Positions 1 to 7,818 of a stretch of 64,000 nt of DNA are shown in pieces (position 1 is the stretch's first letter; every line of letters starts with the position of its first letter). Both the position numbers and the translations under genes were made by a program. Source of the stretch: Bacteroidales bacterium (GTDB taxonomy: Bacteria; Bacteroidota; Bacteroidia; Bacteroidales; UBA932). The stretch spans positions 1 to 64,000 of the forward strand of contig JAFRQH010000002.1 of assembly GCA_017428725.1 (NCBI GenBank), in the 5' to 3' direction. The notes under the pieces are model-generated. The model had not been told where the DNA came from. It saw only the letters and a program-made list of their open reading frames with translations, and ran no database searches.

Positions 1-2
1 CC

Positions 3-1940
3 GACCGCCGCGTGCGGCAGAGCCTGACGCTGCGCGCCGGCGCCCGCGGGGCCCTGGCGGAGGCCTCTCCCCGCCTTCAATTTGGCGCTCCGGCGGCGGT
101 CGGGGGCGTCAAGTACGAGCTGGCCGCCGGGGAGCGCGCGGCGCTGTACTGGTCGACGCGGACGACGTACAGCGAGCCGCGCCTCACGGCGGGGACCTTC
201 AGCGCGGCGTGGTACGGGCGCCGGGCGCTGGGGCAGCTGATCGTCGGCAACTTCGGGGCGCGATTCGGGCAGGGGCTGGTGCAGTGGAGCGGCTTTGCGC
301 TGAGCGGGTACAACTCGCTCGGCGCCTTCCGCCGCAACGGCACCGGCTTCTCCCCCACCGGCTCCTGGTCGCCGGCCTTGTTCGGCCTGGCGTCGGACTG
401 GCATTTCGGGCCCTGGCGCCTCTCGGTGGCTTATTCGCTCGGGGCTTCGGTGACGGAAGTTTTTTCGAAAATCGGCGCTTTAGCTTCTTCTGACCATTTA
501 TCCATTGCATCGATTTCACCGTCATTAAGTCCGACTATTCTATTTACGAAAAGCAGTTTGACTTCTTCAGTTTCTCTGATGCCTGCTGGCGGACTGGGGT
601 CTGCTTTGGATCCTGTTTTGTTGTTATCAGCTAACGAATCTATTCCTTCTCCGGGGCGGGGGCTTGCTGCTTTTTTCTTGCAGGGCCAGCCGATATTTAA
701 TCTGACGCGGACATGGCGGCGCGCCACGGCGGGGCTGACGGCCACGGGCCAGGCAGCCTCGCTGGAGGCGCACGCCGCCTTGCCGGGCTGGAGCCTCTTC
801 GGCGAATTCGCCCTCCGCTACCCCCGCTCCCTGCAGTCTCTCCTCACCGACTCCCCCGCCGTCTCTTCGATTTCCGCTGGTTCTTCCAGTCCCCTTTCCT
901 ATTCTGCCACTGGCGCTGGTTCCCCTATTTCTTCTTTGGTCTCCGGTGCTTCTTCCAGCATTCCTTCTGCTGCTTCCGGCGCCAACTTCTGGGATCGGTG
1001 GCCGGTGCGGGCCGTGGCCGGGGCTATTTGGGTCCCGGCGTACGGCCACCGGGCGGGGATCGTGGCGCGGTGGCTGGGGGTCGGCAAGGACTACAGCGGC
1101 GTGGCGGCCGGCTACGAGGGCCCCGCCCTCTCCGCCACCGCCGACGCCTCCGTCCGCCCCGACACCCGCGCCTCCCAACTGAAATCCGTCCTCCAGTGGC
1201 GCCCCACCCTGACGCTCTCGGCGCCGGACAGCTTGTCCCGATCTCGTCGCTTGACCTTTGTGTCCGCCACGCCATCCGACGACACCTCAGCCACATCGCC
1301 CCTCACCCTCCAGCCCCTGCTCCGCGCCCAACTCCGCTGGCGCCCCACTGACGCCATTCCTCTGCCAGCCGCAATCTCCGTCCTTCCATTATTTGTCACC
1401 ACCTCGACTCAGCCATCCACCAAGGCCGTTTCCCAACCTTCTGTCGCCACCACCACACCATCCATCGGTGCCAATTTCCTACCGTCCGTCGCCGCGGCGG
1501 AAACTGGCGAGGGAGCGTTTCCCTTCGCGGCAGCGGGCGTCCGCCTGGACCTCCGCGGGATGCTGACCGCCACCTTCGGCCCGTGGATCCTGGCCGGACG
1601 CTACGACGCGGTGCTGGGCCGGAGCTTCGCCTGGAACTGGTACCTCGAGGCCGGCTGGAAGACGGAGCCCTTCGCGGTCTACGCGCGGGGCGGCCTCTTC
1701 AAGGTGGACGACTGGGACGACCGGATCTATGTCTACGAGCGGGACGCGCCGGGCTCCTTCACGGTGCCGGCGCGCTACGGGCGAGGCTGGGACGCCGCGC
1801 TCTACGCGGCTTGGCGCCCCGCCCGCCGCCACAGCCTCTGGCTCCGCCTCGAGACCGTCCGCTACCCCGCCCCCTGGGCACTCACCCCCAAGGACGGCCG
1901 CCTGGAGCTCCGCCTCCAGTACCGCTATCAATCTCGATGA
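3..1940 (+). CDS. ComEA/helix-hairpin-helix family protein, barrel-like C-terminal part (5' end outside window)
   Basis: The frame is open to the window edge, so this is a C-terminal fragment of about 645 residues; the GTG at 12 is only the first start-like codon. No helix-hairpin-helix motif is visible in the part present. Motifs such as ARFGQGLVQWSGF and, near the C-terminus, IYVYERDAPGSF followed by YGRGWDAALYAAWR resemble, from memory, the long Bacteroidota proteins annotated as helix-hairpin-helix/ComEA-like, whose C-terminal region is rich in amphipathic beta strands and probably sits in the outer membrane. Three Ser/Thr/Pro/Ala-rich stretches interrupt the strands (about 462-690, 850-985 and 1230-1500), and the first is visibly more AT-rich than its surroundings. 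It ends YRYQSR, an aromatic-rich terminus compatible with a barrel. The family call is moderate and the true function is unknown. Confidence 0.55.
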   Translation, partial: DRRVRQSLTLRAGARGALAEASPRLQFGAPAAVGGVKYELAAGERAALYWSTRTTYSEPRLTAGTFSAAWYGRRALGQLIVGNFGARFGQGLVQWSGFALSGYNSLGAFRRNGTGFSPTGSWSPALFGLASDWHFGPWRLSVAYSLGASVTEVFSKIGALASSDHLSIASISPSLSPTILFTKSSLTSSVSLMPAGGLGSALDPVLLLSANESIPSPGRGLAAFFLQGQPIFNLTRTWRRATAGLTATGQAASLEAHAALPGWSLFGEFALRYPRSLQSLLTDSPAVSSISAGSSSPLSYSATGAGSPISSLVSGASSSIPSAASGANFWDRWPVRAVAGAIWVPAYGHRAGIVARWLGVGKDYSGVAAGYEGPALSATADASVRPDTRASQLKSVLQWRPTLTLSAPDSLSRSRRLTFVSATPSDDTSATSPLTLQPLLRAQLRWRPTDAIPLPAAISVLPLFVTTSTQPSTKAVSQPSVATTTPSIGANFLPSVAAAETGEGAFPFAAAGVRLDLRGMLTATFGPWILAGRYDAVLGRSFAWNWYLEAGWKTEPFAVYARGGLFKVDDWDDRIYVYERDAPGSFTVPARYGRGWDAALYAAWRPARRHSLWLRLETVRYPAPWALTPKDGRLELRLQYRYQSR

Positions 1941-2083
1941 CCGCAAACCCCACAAATCGCCGTGAGCTGCAACTCATTCAAGTCCATGGTATTGCGAAAA
2001 CATTATGCAACGAAACGGCTGCAATTTGATATTACAATCAGTTGACAGTTAATCATTTATCACTCACAGTCAAATCTTACTTA

Positions 2084-3013
2084 ATGATGAAAAACGACAA
2101 ACGCAGAGTCCCATCGGACTCGTTTCAACACATTTTCAAGATTACCGCTGACAGCGGAGTTTTGTTTTACAGAACGGTGGACCACCTTGTATACTACACG
2201 ATAGAATCCGTGATGTGTCGCCGTTACAAGGTCCCCGTGGTCGTGGGTTGCCATATGTTCACCCATACGCACAAAGTCGCGGTCCCGCTTGATCCAGCAC
2301 AGATGGCTGCGTGCGAATCCAACATCAACATCGCTTTCACCCGTGAGTACAACAAGGAGGTGGGCCGGACCGGACGCTTGTTCAAGCGCCCGTATGGCAG
2401 CGCGCCCAAACGCTCAGACAGAGATAAGCGCTCCGTCATGATCTATGTCCTGAACAATCCGGTGGAGAAGAAACTCTGTACGAGCGCCATCCAGGACCGC
2501 TGGACCTTCCTGGCCTATTTCGAGCGGGAGTATCCCTTCTCGGAGCGACCCGTGCTCCGTCGCTGCCGCTGGGCTCTCAGGAATGCGATGACCGAAGTCG
2601 AAATGGAGTTCAAATGTGGCCGGTACCTGAAGTATGCGATGCTCCACAGACTCTTCGCCGGATTGAATCCGACGGAACGGGAGCAGTTGACGGACTACAT
2701 CATCCAACTGTACTTCTATTTCGATCGCGATGCTTGTTATCAATTGTTCGGAAGTTTGGAGAAAATGATCCAGGCTACGGACTATTCCGTTGGCAAGGAG
2801 TTCGATGTCGGGGAGGTATTTGAGTCCTTTTCCGACACTCCGTTCCGCGAGATGTGCCAGATCGCAACAAAGTATCGTTTGCTCGAACCGGGACTGCCGC
2901 TCCTGCACCTGCCGGTGAACCGCCAGCGGTCATTGGCGCTCTACTTGCATCAGCACACCTCAGCAACTGAAACATTGGTCGCGCGGTTCCTGCACTACCA
3001 GTTAGGAGCGTGA
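2084..3013 (+). CDS. Y1-family (REP-associated/IS200-like) transposase
   Basis: About 309 residues from ATG 2084; a TTG 42 bases upstream is in frame but less likely. The N-terminal half follows the TnpA_IS200/RAYT plan: an opening strand, then VGCHMFTHTHKVAV where the HTH triplet takes the place of the metal-binding HUH motif, then a helix with RSVMIYVLNNPVEKK, in which the Tyr before VLNNPV matches the catalytic Tyr of the YIxxNPV motif in RAYTs. The C-terminal 150 residues (RYLKYAMLHRLFAGLNPTER and onward) are an extension I do not recognise beyond its frequent presence in Bacteroidota members. Such proteins nick and rejoin single-stranded DNA at hairpins. The base composition is clearly lower in GC than the flanking genes, consistent with acquisition. 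No accessory gene (tnpB) is present. The frame is intact from start to stop. Confidence 0.75.
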   Translation: MMKNDKRRVPSDSFQHIFKITADSGVLFYRTVDHLVYYTIESVMCRRYKVPVVVGCHMFTHTHKVAVPLDPAQMAACESNINIAFTREYNKEVGRTGRLFKRPYGSAPKRSDRDKRSVMIYVLNNPVEKKLCTSAIQDRWTFLAYFEREYPFSERPVLRRCRWALRNAMTEVEMEFKCGRYLKYAMLHRLFAGLNPTEREQLTDYIIQLYFYFDRDACYQLFGSLEKMIQATDYSVGKEFDVGEVFESFSDTPFREMCQIATKYRLLEPGLPLLHLPVNRQRSLALYLHQHTSATETLVARFLHYQLGA

Positions 3014-3048
3014 GCAATAACGGATTTAGCATTAATTCTTTACAACTT

Positions 3049-3076
3049 CATTATGCGGCTGGCCTGAGGCATAATG
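3049..3076 (+). repeat. Hairpin directly 3' of the transposase (candidate right end)
   Basis: CATTATGC at 3049-3056 and GCATAATG at 3069-3076 form a perfect 8-bp stem with a 12-nt loop, 35 bases after the transposase stop codon. The same ATTATGC/GCATAAT stem with a 12-nt loop recurs at 3489-3528. Confidence 0.7.
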
Positions 3077-3140
3077 TCTATCGAAGTGATTCTGATTCAG
3101 TTAGATATAGTTCACGGTCAAAATAATCATCCGCTCGCCG

Positions 3141-3349
3141 TGGCGCGCATAGCCGCTGCGGGCTCCCGGGGAGAGTGCCGTAATCGCAGCCGCGCATTAC
3201 GGGGCGCGGCTGCTCCCGGGGTTGGAGTCGTTTGGGGCGAGGGATCTGGATTTCGGAGGGTCAGTTCGGCACCACCGCCGCGCATACCGGAGCGCGGCGG
3301 TTAGCGGAGGTGGCGGAGAGAGCTTTGGGAGCTCACTCCGCCCCTCCGC
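3141..3349. repeat. Cluster of GC-rich REP-like palindromes
   Basis: Two palindromes have identical architecture, 10-bp arms and an 8-nt loop. At 3186-3213 the arms are GCAGCCGCGC and GCGCGGCTGC, with loop ATTACGGG. At 3274-3301 they are ACCGCCGCGC and GCGCGGCGGT, with loop ATACCGGA. A degenerate related copy containing GCGCGCATA lies at about 3141-3163, and a longer imperfect hairpin (GCGGAGG.. to ..CCTCCGC) at 3304-3349. The decamer GCTCCCGGGG occurs at 3162-3171 and 3212-3221. The loop of the first palindrome (ATTACGG) is also complementary to CCGTAAT at 3178-3184, so two alternative folds are possible. There is no coding signal here. Confidence 0.7.
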
Positions 3350-3488
3350 TTGCCGGATCCGGGTTGCCAGACAGACCCTTCAGACAGGAAAAGGCATGAA
3401 TCCTGCTCGGAACTCTTCAATATTGCAGGGGAAAGGTGTCAGTCTGTAAAATGGCGTGAAGGGTAAGGCGTTGAATCTTATTGAATTA

Positions 3489-3528
3489 AGGAACTATTAT
3501 GCAGCCATTCCGGAGCATAATAGTTCCT
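3489..3528. repeat. 14-bp hairpin related to the transposase end hairpin
   Basis: Perfect arms AGGAACTATTATGC (3489-3502) and GCATAATAGTTCCT (3515-3528) enclose a 12-nt loop. The ATTATGC core and loop length match the hairpin at 3049-3076, suggesting a second, non-autonomous copy of the same end. The arm is too AT-rich and lacks the U-tract of an ordinary terminator. Confidence 0.65.
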
Positions 3529-3608
3529 GTTATTATTGAGTATCAACCACTTCTATCTCACGAGGCTGGGGAATGGTGGGTGCAAGGTAGAAGGGTGAGG
3601 TAAGGGTT

Positions 3609-3710
3609 GGGGTGAGAATGTGGGGCTGGCGCATCCCGGGTGGTGGAGATGGTGGGGTCGGGGTGAGAATGTGGCTATGGCGCACCCCGAGATGTGGGCT
3701 TCGGGGTGTC
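3609..3710. repeat. G-rich degenerate tandem repeat, about 51-nt period
   Basis: GGGGTGAGAATGTGG begins at 3609 and again at 3660, each followed by a similar TGGCGCA(T/C)CCC block; the copies then diverge. The rest of 3529-3769 is purine-rich on this strand and holds no plausible gene. Confidence 0.5.
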
Positions 3711-3769
3711 GGGGCGTGGGCCAAAAGGCGTCAGGGCGGCGGATGTGGGCCTAGCGAAAGTGGGCCGGC

Positions 3770-5080
3770 CTAGAGGCGGTCGAGGACGCGCTCCATCTGG
3801 ATGGAGTGGGAGCCTTTGATCAGCAGGACGGTGTCGGTGACGGGGTCGGCGGCCAGGGCGTCGGCGAGGGCGGCGGAATCCGGATACCAATGGAATTGCC
3901 CGGGAGTGGGCTGGAGCTGATCGAGGGCCTGGCGGAACTCGTCGCCGACGAGGCAGGCGGGGATGCCGGCGTCGAGCAGCAGGCGGAGGACCTTGGTGTG
4001 CTCGGTGAGGGACTCGGCGCCGAGCTCGCGCATGTCGCCCAGCAGGGCGAGCTTGCGCGGGGCCTCGACGAGGCGGAAGTTGTCGAGGGCGGCGTGCATC
4101 GAGGAGGGGTTGGCGTTGTACGCGTCGACGATGAGGGTGTTGCGCGCGGTGCGCACCATCTGGGAGCGGTTGTTGTCGGGGATGAAGCCCTCGACCGCCT
4201 CGATGGCGTCGCGTCGCGCCACGCCGAAGTACTCGCCCACCGCCAGGGCGGCGAGGACGTTGGTGGCGTTGTACGCGCCGACGAGGTGCGTGCGGATCAC
4301 GTCCTCGCCCAGGCGCAGGCGCAGGAAGGGCTCGGCGGGCGTGGCGGGGAGCACCTCGGCGCCCTGGTACTTGAGGCCGTAGCCGAAGACGTGGCAGGGC
4401 TGCTTGGCGGCCATCTCCCGCAGGTCGGGGTCGTCTTCGTTCAGGAAGATGAGCGAGCCGCGGTGCGAGCCCAGCCAGTTGTAGAGTTCGCCCTTGGCGG
4501 CCTTGACGCCCTCGAAGGAGCCGAAGCCGAGGAGGTGCGCCCGGCCGACGTTGGTGATCAGGCCGTAGTCGGGCTGGCTCACGCGCACGAGCTTGGCGAT
4601 GTCGTCGGGGTGGTTGGCGCCCATCTCGATCACGGCGAATTCCGTGTCGGGGGTGATGCTGAGCAGCGACAGGGGCACGCCGATGTCGTTGTTAAGATTG
4701 CCGCGCGTGGCCGTGACGCGGAACTTGCGGGCCAGCACGGCGGCGATGAGGTTCTTGGTGGTGGTCTTGCCGTTGGTGCCGGTCAGGCCGAGCACGGGCA
4801 GCTGCCCGCCGCGGACGTGGGTCCGGTGCCAGATGGCGAGGTCGCGCAGCGTGGCCATCGGGTCGGCGACCCGGATCAGGCGCGCGTCGCCCTCGGGCAG
4901 GCCGGCGTCGGCCGCCACGACGGCTGCGGCGGCGCCGGCCTCCAGCGCGCGCATCGCATAGTCGTTGCCGTCGAAATTCTCTCCCCGCAGGGCGAAGAAA
5001 ATCTCCCCGCCGCGGATGGCCCGGCTGTCGGTGGTGACCCGGTAGCCGCAGGCGCAGTATCTCTCGTATAATCTCTCCAT
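3770..5080 (-). CDS. murF: UDP-N-acetylmuramoyl-tripeptide--D-alanyl-D-alanine ligase
   Basis: A 436-residue Mur ligase, the normal length for MurF. It adds D-Ala-D-Ala to UDP-MurNAc-tripeptide using ATP, the last cytoplasmic step in making the peptidoglycan precursor. The N-terminal domain (about 1-95) has the TDSRAIRGGEIFFAL substrate-binding motif; the ATP-binding GTNGKTTTKN is at 101-110; the central IEMGANHPDDI and NVGRAHL motifs follow; the C-terminal domain carries DAYNANPSSM. It is the last gene of the minus-strand run tgt-lptG-dut-murF, 12 bases after dut. No terminator is obvious; the next 750 bases downstream are the repeat-rich gap. Confidence 0.95.
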   Translation of the reverse strand: MERLYERYCACGYRVTTDSRAIRGGEIFFALRGENFDGNDYAMRALEAGAAAAVVAADAGLPEGDARLIRVADPMATLRDLAIWHRTHVRGGQLPVLGLTGTNGKTTTKNLIAAVLARKFRVTATRGNLNNDIGVPLSLLSITPDTEFAVIEMGANHPDDIAKLVRVSQPDYGLITNVGRAHLLGFGSFEGVKAAKGELYNWLGSHRGSLIFLNEDDPDLREMAAKQPCHVFGYGLKYQGAEVLPATPAEPFLRLRLGEDVIRTHLVGAYNATNVLAALAVGEYFGVARRDAIEAVEGFIPDNNRSQMVRTARNTLIVDAYNANPSSMHAALDNFRLVEAPRKLALLGDMRELGAESLTEHTKVLRLLLDAGIPACLVGDEFRQALDQLQPTPGQFHWYPDSAALADALAADPVTDTVLLIKGSHSIQMERVLDRL

Positions 5081-5092
5081 AAAACAGAATTG

Positions 5093-5523
<431 letters not shown>

Positions 5524-5527
<4 letters not shown>

Positions 5528-6612
5528 TTGCGGGCTTTGTTATAGAGGAAAGCTGCGACGACCGTGAAGAGCACGTTGGGCAGCCACATCGCGATCCAGG
5601 GCGGGAGCGTGTCGGTGTAGACGAACATCTCGCTGATGCGCAGGAAGAAGATGTAGGAGAAGGCCAGCGCGATGCCGATGCCGATGTTCCAGCCGATGGC
5701 GCCGCGGCGCTTGCGCGCCGACAGCGACACGCCGATGATCGTCAGGATGATGGCCGAGAAGGGCATCGTCAGGCGGCGCTGCTGCTCGATGGTGGCGTAC
5801 ATCACGTTGGCGTCCCCGCGCATCCGCTGGGTGCGGATCAGGTCGTTGAGCTGGCGGATGGTCAGCGACTCCACCGTCTTCTCGTTGTTGAACAAGTCCT
5901 TGATCTTGAGGGCGATGACGGTGTCCATCCGCTCCTTGACGACCACCTGGTCCCCCAGGCCCTCGCTGTAGTCGCGGATGACGACCTTGCGCATATGCCA
6001 GCCGTCCATCGTGGAGTCCCAGGCGGCCGTCTCGGCGCTGACCTTGCGGCGCAGCCGGTGCCCGTCGAAGTCCTCGATGGTGAAGCGGTTGGCGGTGTTG
6101 TTCCAGCGGCTGAAGGACTCGATGTAGATGAACTGTCCCGGGGATATCTGGTAGTGGATGTTCTGCAGCTTGTAGGTGTTGTGGCGCTTGATGTACTGGG
6201 CCTCGAACTCGAGGCGCGTGACGTTGGAGCGCGGGATGACGAAGAGGTTGAGCCCCAGCGAGAGCAGGGCGATCAGCAGCGCCGTGGCCAGGTAGGGCAT
6301 CATCATCCGGTGGAAACTCACCCCGCAGGACAGGATGGCGATGATCTCGGAGTTCGACGCCATCTGCGAGGTGAAGAAGATCACCGTGATGAAAACGAAC
6401 AGCGAGGCGAACATGTTGACCAGGTATGGGATGTAGTTGACGTAGTACTTGAAGATGATCTCCTTGAGCGGGGCCTCGTTCTTGATGAAGTAGTCGATCT
6501 TCTCCGAGAGGTCGAAGATGATGATGATCACGATGATGAGCAGCAGCGACAGGAAGAAGGTCATGATGAACTTCTTCGCGATGTACCAGTCTATGCGCGT
6601 GATCCCCTGCAT
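5524..6612 (-). CDS. LptF/LptG-family permease (YjgP/YjgQ)
   Basis: A 362-residue inner-membrane protein of the LptF/LptG family, which extracts lipopolysaccharide from the inner membrane for transport to the outer membrane. It starts with [30 protein letters not shown] (first membrane helix, with the usual RIDRYI-like opening), has two further helices near 60 and 105, a large periplasmic beta-rich middle domain (about 130-255, including [11 protein letters not shown]), and three C-terminal helices. Conserved [26 protein letters not shown] marks the return to the membrane. It is four bases after tgt, as in many Bacteroidota. Whether it acts as LptF or LptG cannot be read from sequence alone. 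Confidence 0.9.
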
Positions 6613-6616
6613 CGTC

Positions 6617-7747
6617 TCAGATCCTCCGGGTTATGCGTTCGATCGCCGAATCCTTCCACGCGGCGAAGTCGCCGGCCTCGATGTGCGCGCGCGCCGTGCG
6701 CACCAGGTCGAGGTAGAAGGCGAGGTTGTGCTCGCTGGCGAGCATCGCGGCGAACATCTCGCCGGCGATGAACAAATGGTGCAGGTAAGCGCGCGTATAC
6801 GCATGATCCACAAAGGATGCGCCCTGCGGGTCGATCTCCGTGAAGTCCTGCGCCCACTTGGCGTTGCGCATATTGATGATGCCGTCCCAGGTGAAGAGCA
6901 TCCCGTTGCGGCCGTTGCGCGTGGGCATCACGCAGTCGAACATGTCCACGCCGCGCGCGATGGCCTCCAGGATGTTGGCGGGCGTGCCGACGCCCATCAG
7001 GTAGCGCGGGCGGTCGTCGGGCAGCAGCGGGCACACGAGCTCGAGCATCTCGTACATCTTCTCGGTGGGCTCCCCCACCGCCAGGCCGCCGATCGCGTAC
7101 CCGTCCGCGCCCAGCGCGACGGCGTGGTCCGCCGCCTCGCGGCGCAGGTCGGGGTACACGCAGCCCTGCAGGATCGGGAAGAAGGTCTGCTCGTAGCCGT
7201 AGAGCGGGTCCGTGTCCCGGAAGCGCCGCGCGAAACGCTCGAGCCAGCCCTTGGTCAGGTCCAGGCTCTTGCGGGCGTAGGCGTGGTCGGCGTCGCCGGG
7301 GCAGCATTCGTCGAGCGCCATGCAGATGTCGGCGCCGATGATGCGCTGCGTGTCGACGTTGTTCTCGGGGGTGAAGGTGTGGCGCGAGCCGTCGATATGG
7401 CTCCGGAAGGTGCAGCCGTCGGGGGTGAGCTTGCGGATCGGGCTCAGGGAGAAGACCTGGAAGCCGCCGCTGTCGGTCAGGATCGGGCGGTCCCAGGCCT
7501 CGAACGCGTGCAGGCCGCCGGCCGCGCGGAGCGTCTCCAGGCCGGGGCGCAGATAGAGGTGATACGTGTTGCCGAGGATGATCTCCGCCCGGATGTCGTC
7601 ACGAAGGTCGCGGTGATACACCCCCTTGACGGAGCCGACGGTCCCGACGGGCATGAAGATGGGGGTATGGATCCGGCCGTGGGCCGTCTCGAGCACGCCG
7701 GCGCGGGCGCTCGAGCGGGGGTCGGCCGCTGTCTTCGTTAATTTCAT
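6617..7747 (-). CDS. tgt: Queuine/preQ1 tRNA-guanine transglycosylase, lacking zinc cysteines
   Basis: A 376-residue TIM-barrel enzyme that swaps guanine 34 of GUN-anticodon tRNAs for preQ1. ARAGVLETAHGRIHTPIFMPVG opens the barrel; the proton-abstracting Asp is in DSGGFQVFSL (D92); the nucleophilic Asp is in FDCVMPTRNGRNG (D271). The CxCxxC part of the zinc site, expected just after D305, is absent: the aligned residues are Gly, Ser and Asp in IDPQGASFVDHAYTRAY, while the fourth ligand (EHN, H340) is kept. I believe this loss is common in Bacteroidota homologues. It heads the operon tgt-lptG-dut-murF and has a -7 box only 4 bases before its ATG. Confidence 0.95.
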   Translation of the reverse strand: MKLTKTAADPRSSARAGVLETAHGRIHTPIFMPVGTVGSVKGVYHRDLRDDIRAEIILGNTYHLYLRPGLETLRAAGGLHAFEAWDRPILTDSGGFQVFSLSPIRKLTPDGCTFRSHIDGSRHTFTPENNVDTQRIIGADICMALDECCPGDADHAYARKSLDLTKGWLERFARRFRDTDPLYGYEQTFFPILQGCVYPDLRREAADHAVALGADGYAIGGLAVGEPTEKMYEMLELVCPLLPDDRPRYLMGVGTPANILEAIARGVDMFDCVMPTRNGRNGMLFTWDGIINMRNAKWAQDFTEIDPQGASFVDHAYTRAYLHHLFIAGEMFAAMLASEHNLAFYLDLVRTARAHIEAGDFAAWKDSAIERITRRI

Positions 7748-7751
7748 CCTT

Positions 7752-7788
7752 CAAAGGTAGTGAAAATCCCCCGAAAATTGTACTTTTG
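7752..7788. promoter_or_regulatory. Divergent -7 boxes for tgt (minus) and the nucleoside transporter (plus)
   Basis: Minus strand: TACCTTTG at 7759-7752, ending 4 bases before the tgt ATG at 7747. Plus strand: TACTTTTG at 7781-7788, 30 bases before the ATG at 7819. Both fit the Bacteroidota -7 consensus TAnnTTTG; neither has a clear -33 TTTG at the usual distance. Confidence 0.6.
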
Positions 7789-7818
7789 TGGATGCAATTG
7801 CAATAATTCGAAACGTGT

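Larger units (their letters stand above)
2001..3076 (+). mobile_element. Candidate IS200-like / RAYT single-gene element
   Basis: A lone Y1-type transposase gene (2084-3013) lies between two copies of the octamer CATTATGC, at 2001-2008 and 3049-3056. Each is followed by a 12-nt spacer and then a GCA-starting arm. The right copy is a perfect 8-bp hairpin (CATTATGC, 12-nt loop, GCATAATG). The left one pairs only partly (GCAATTTG). Terminal subhairpins without terminal inverted repeats or target duplications are the hallmark of IS200/IS605-type single-strand transposition. The boundaries are inferred, and the left end is weak. Confidence 0.45.

Noticed and set aside
77-1955. Long open frames on the opposite strand and in other frames within 1-1940
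   Set aside because: They are typical of GC-rich code with few stop codons; they are Arg/Pro/Gly-rich and lack any family motif, whereas the chosen frame has barrel-type strands and a recognisable C-terminus.
3489-3528. Hairpin read as a transcription terminator
   Set aside because: AT-rich stem, no U-run on either side and no gene ending nearby; it matches the transposase-end hairpin better.
3675-3890. 71-residue frame at the 3' end of murF
   Set aside because: Very Arg/Pro-rich, overlaps murF on the same strand in another frame and has no start context.
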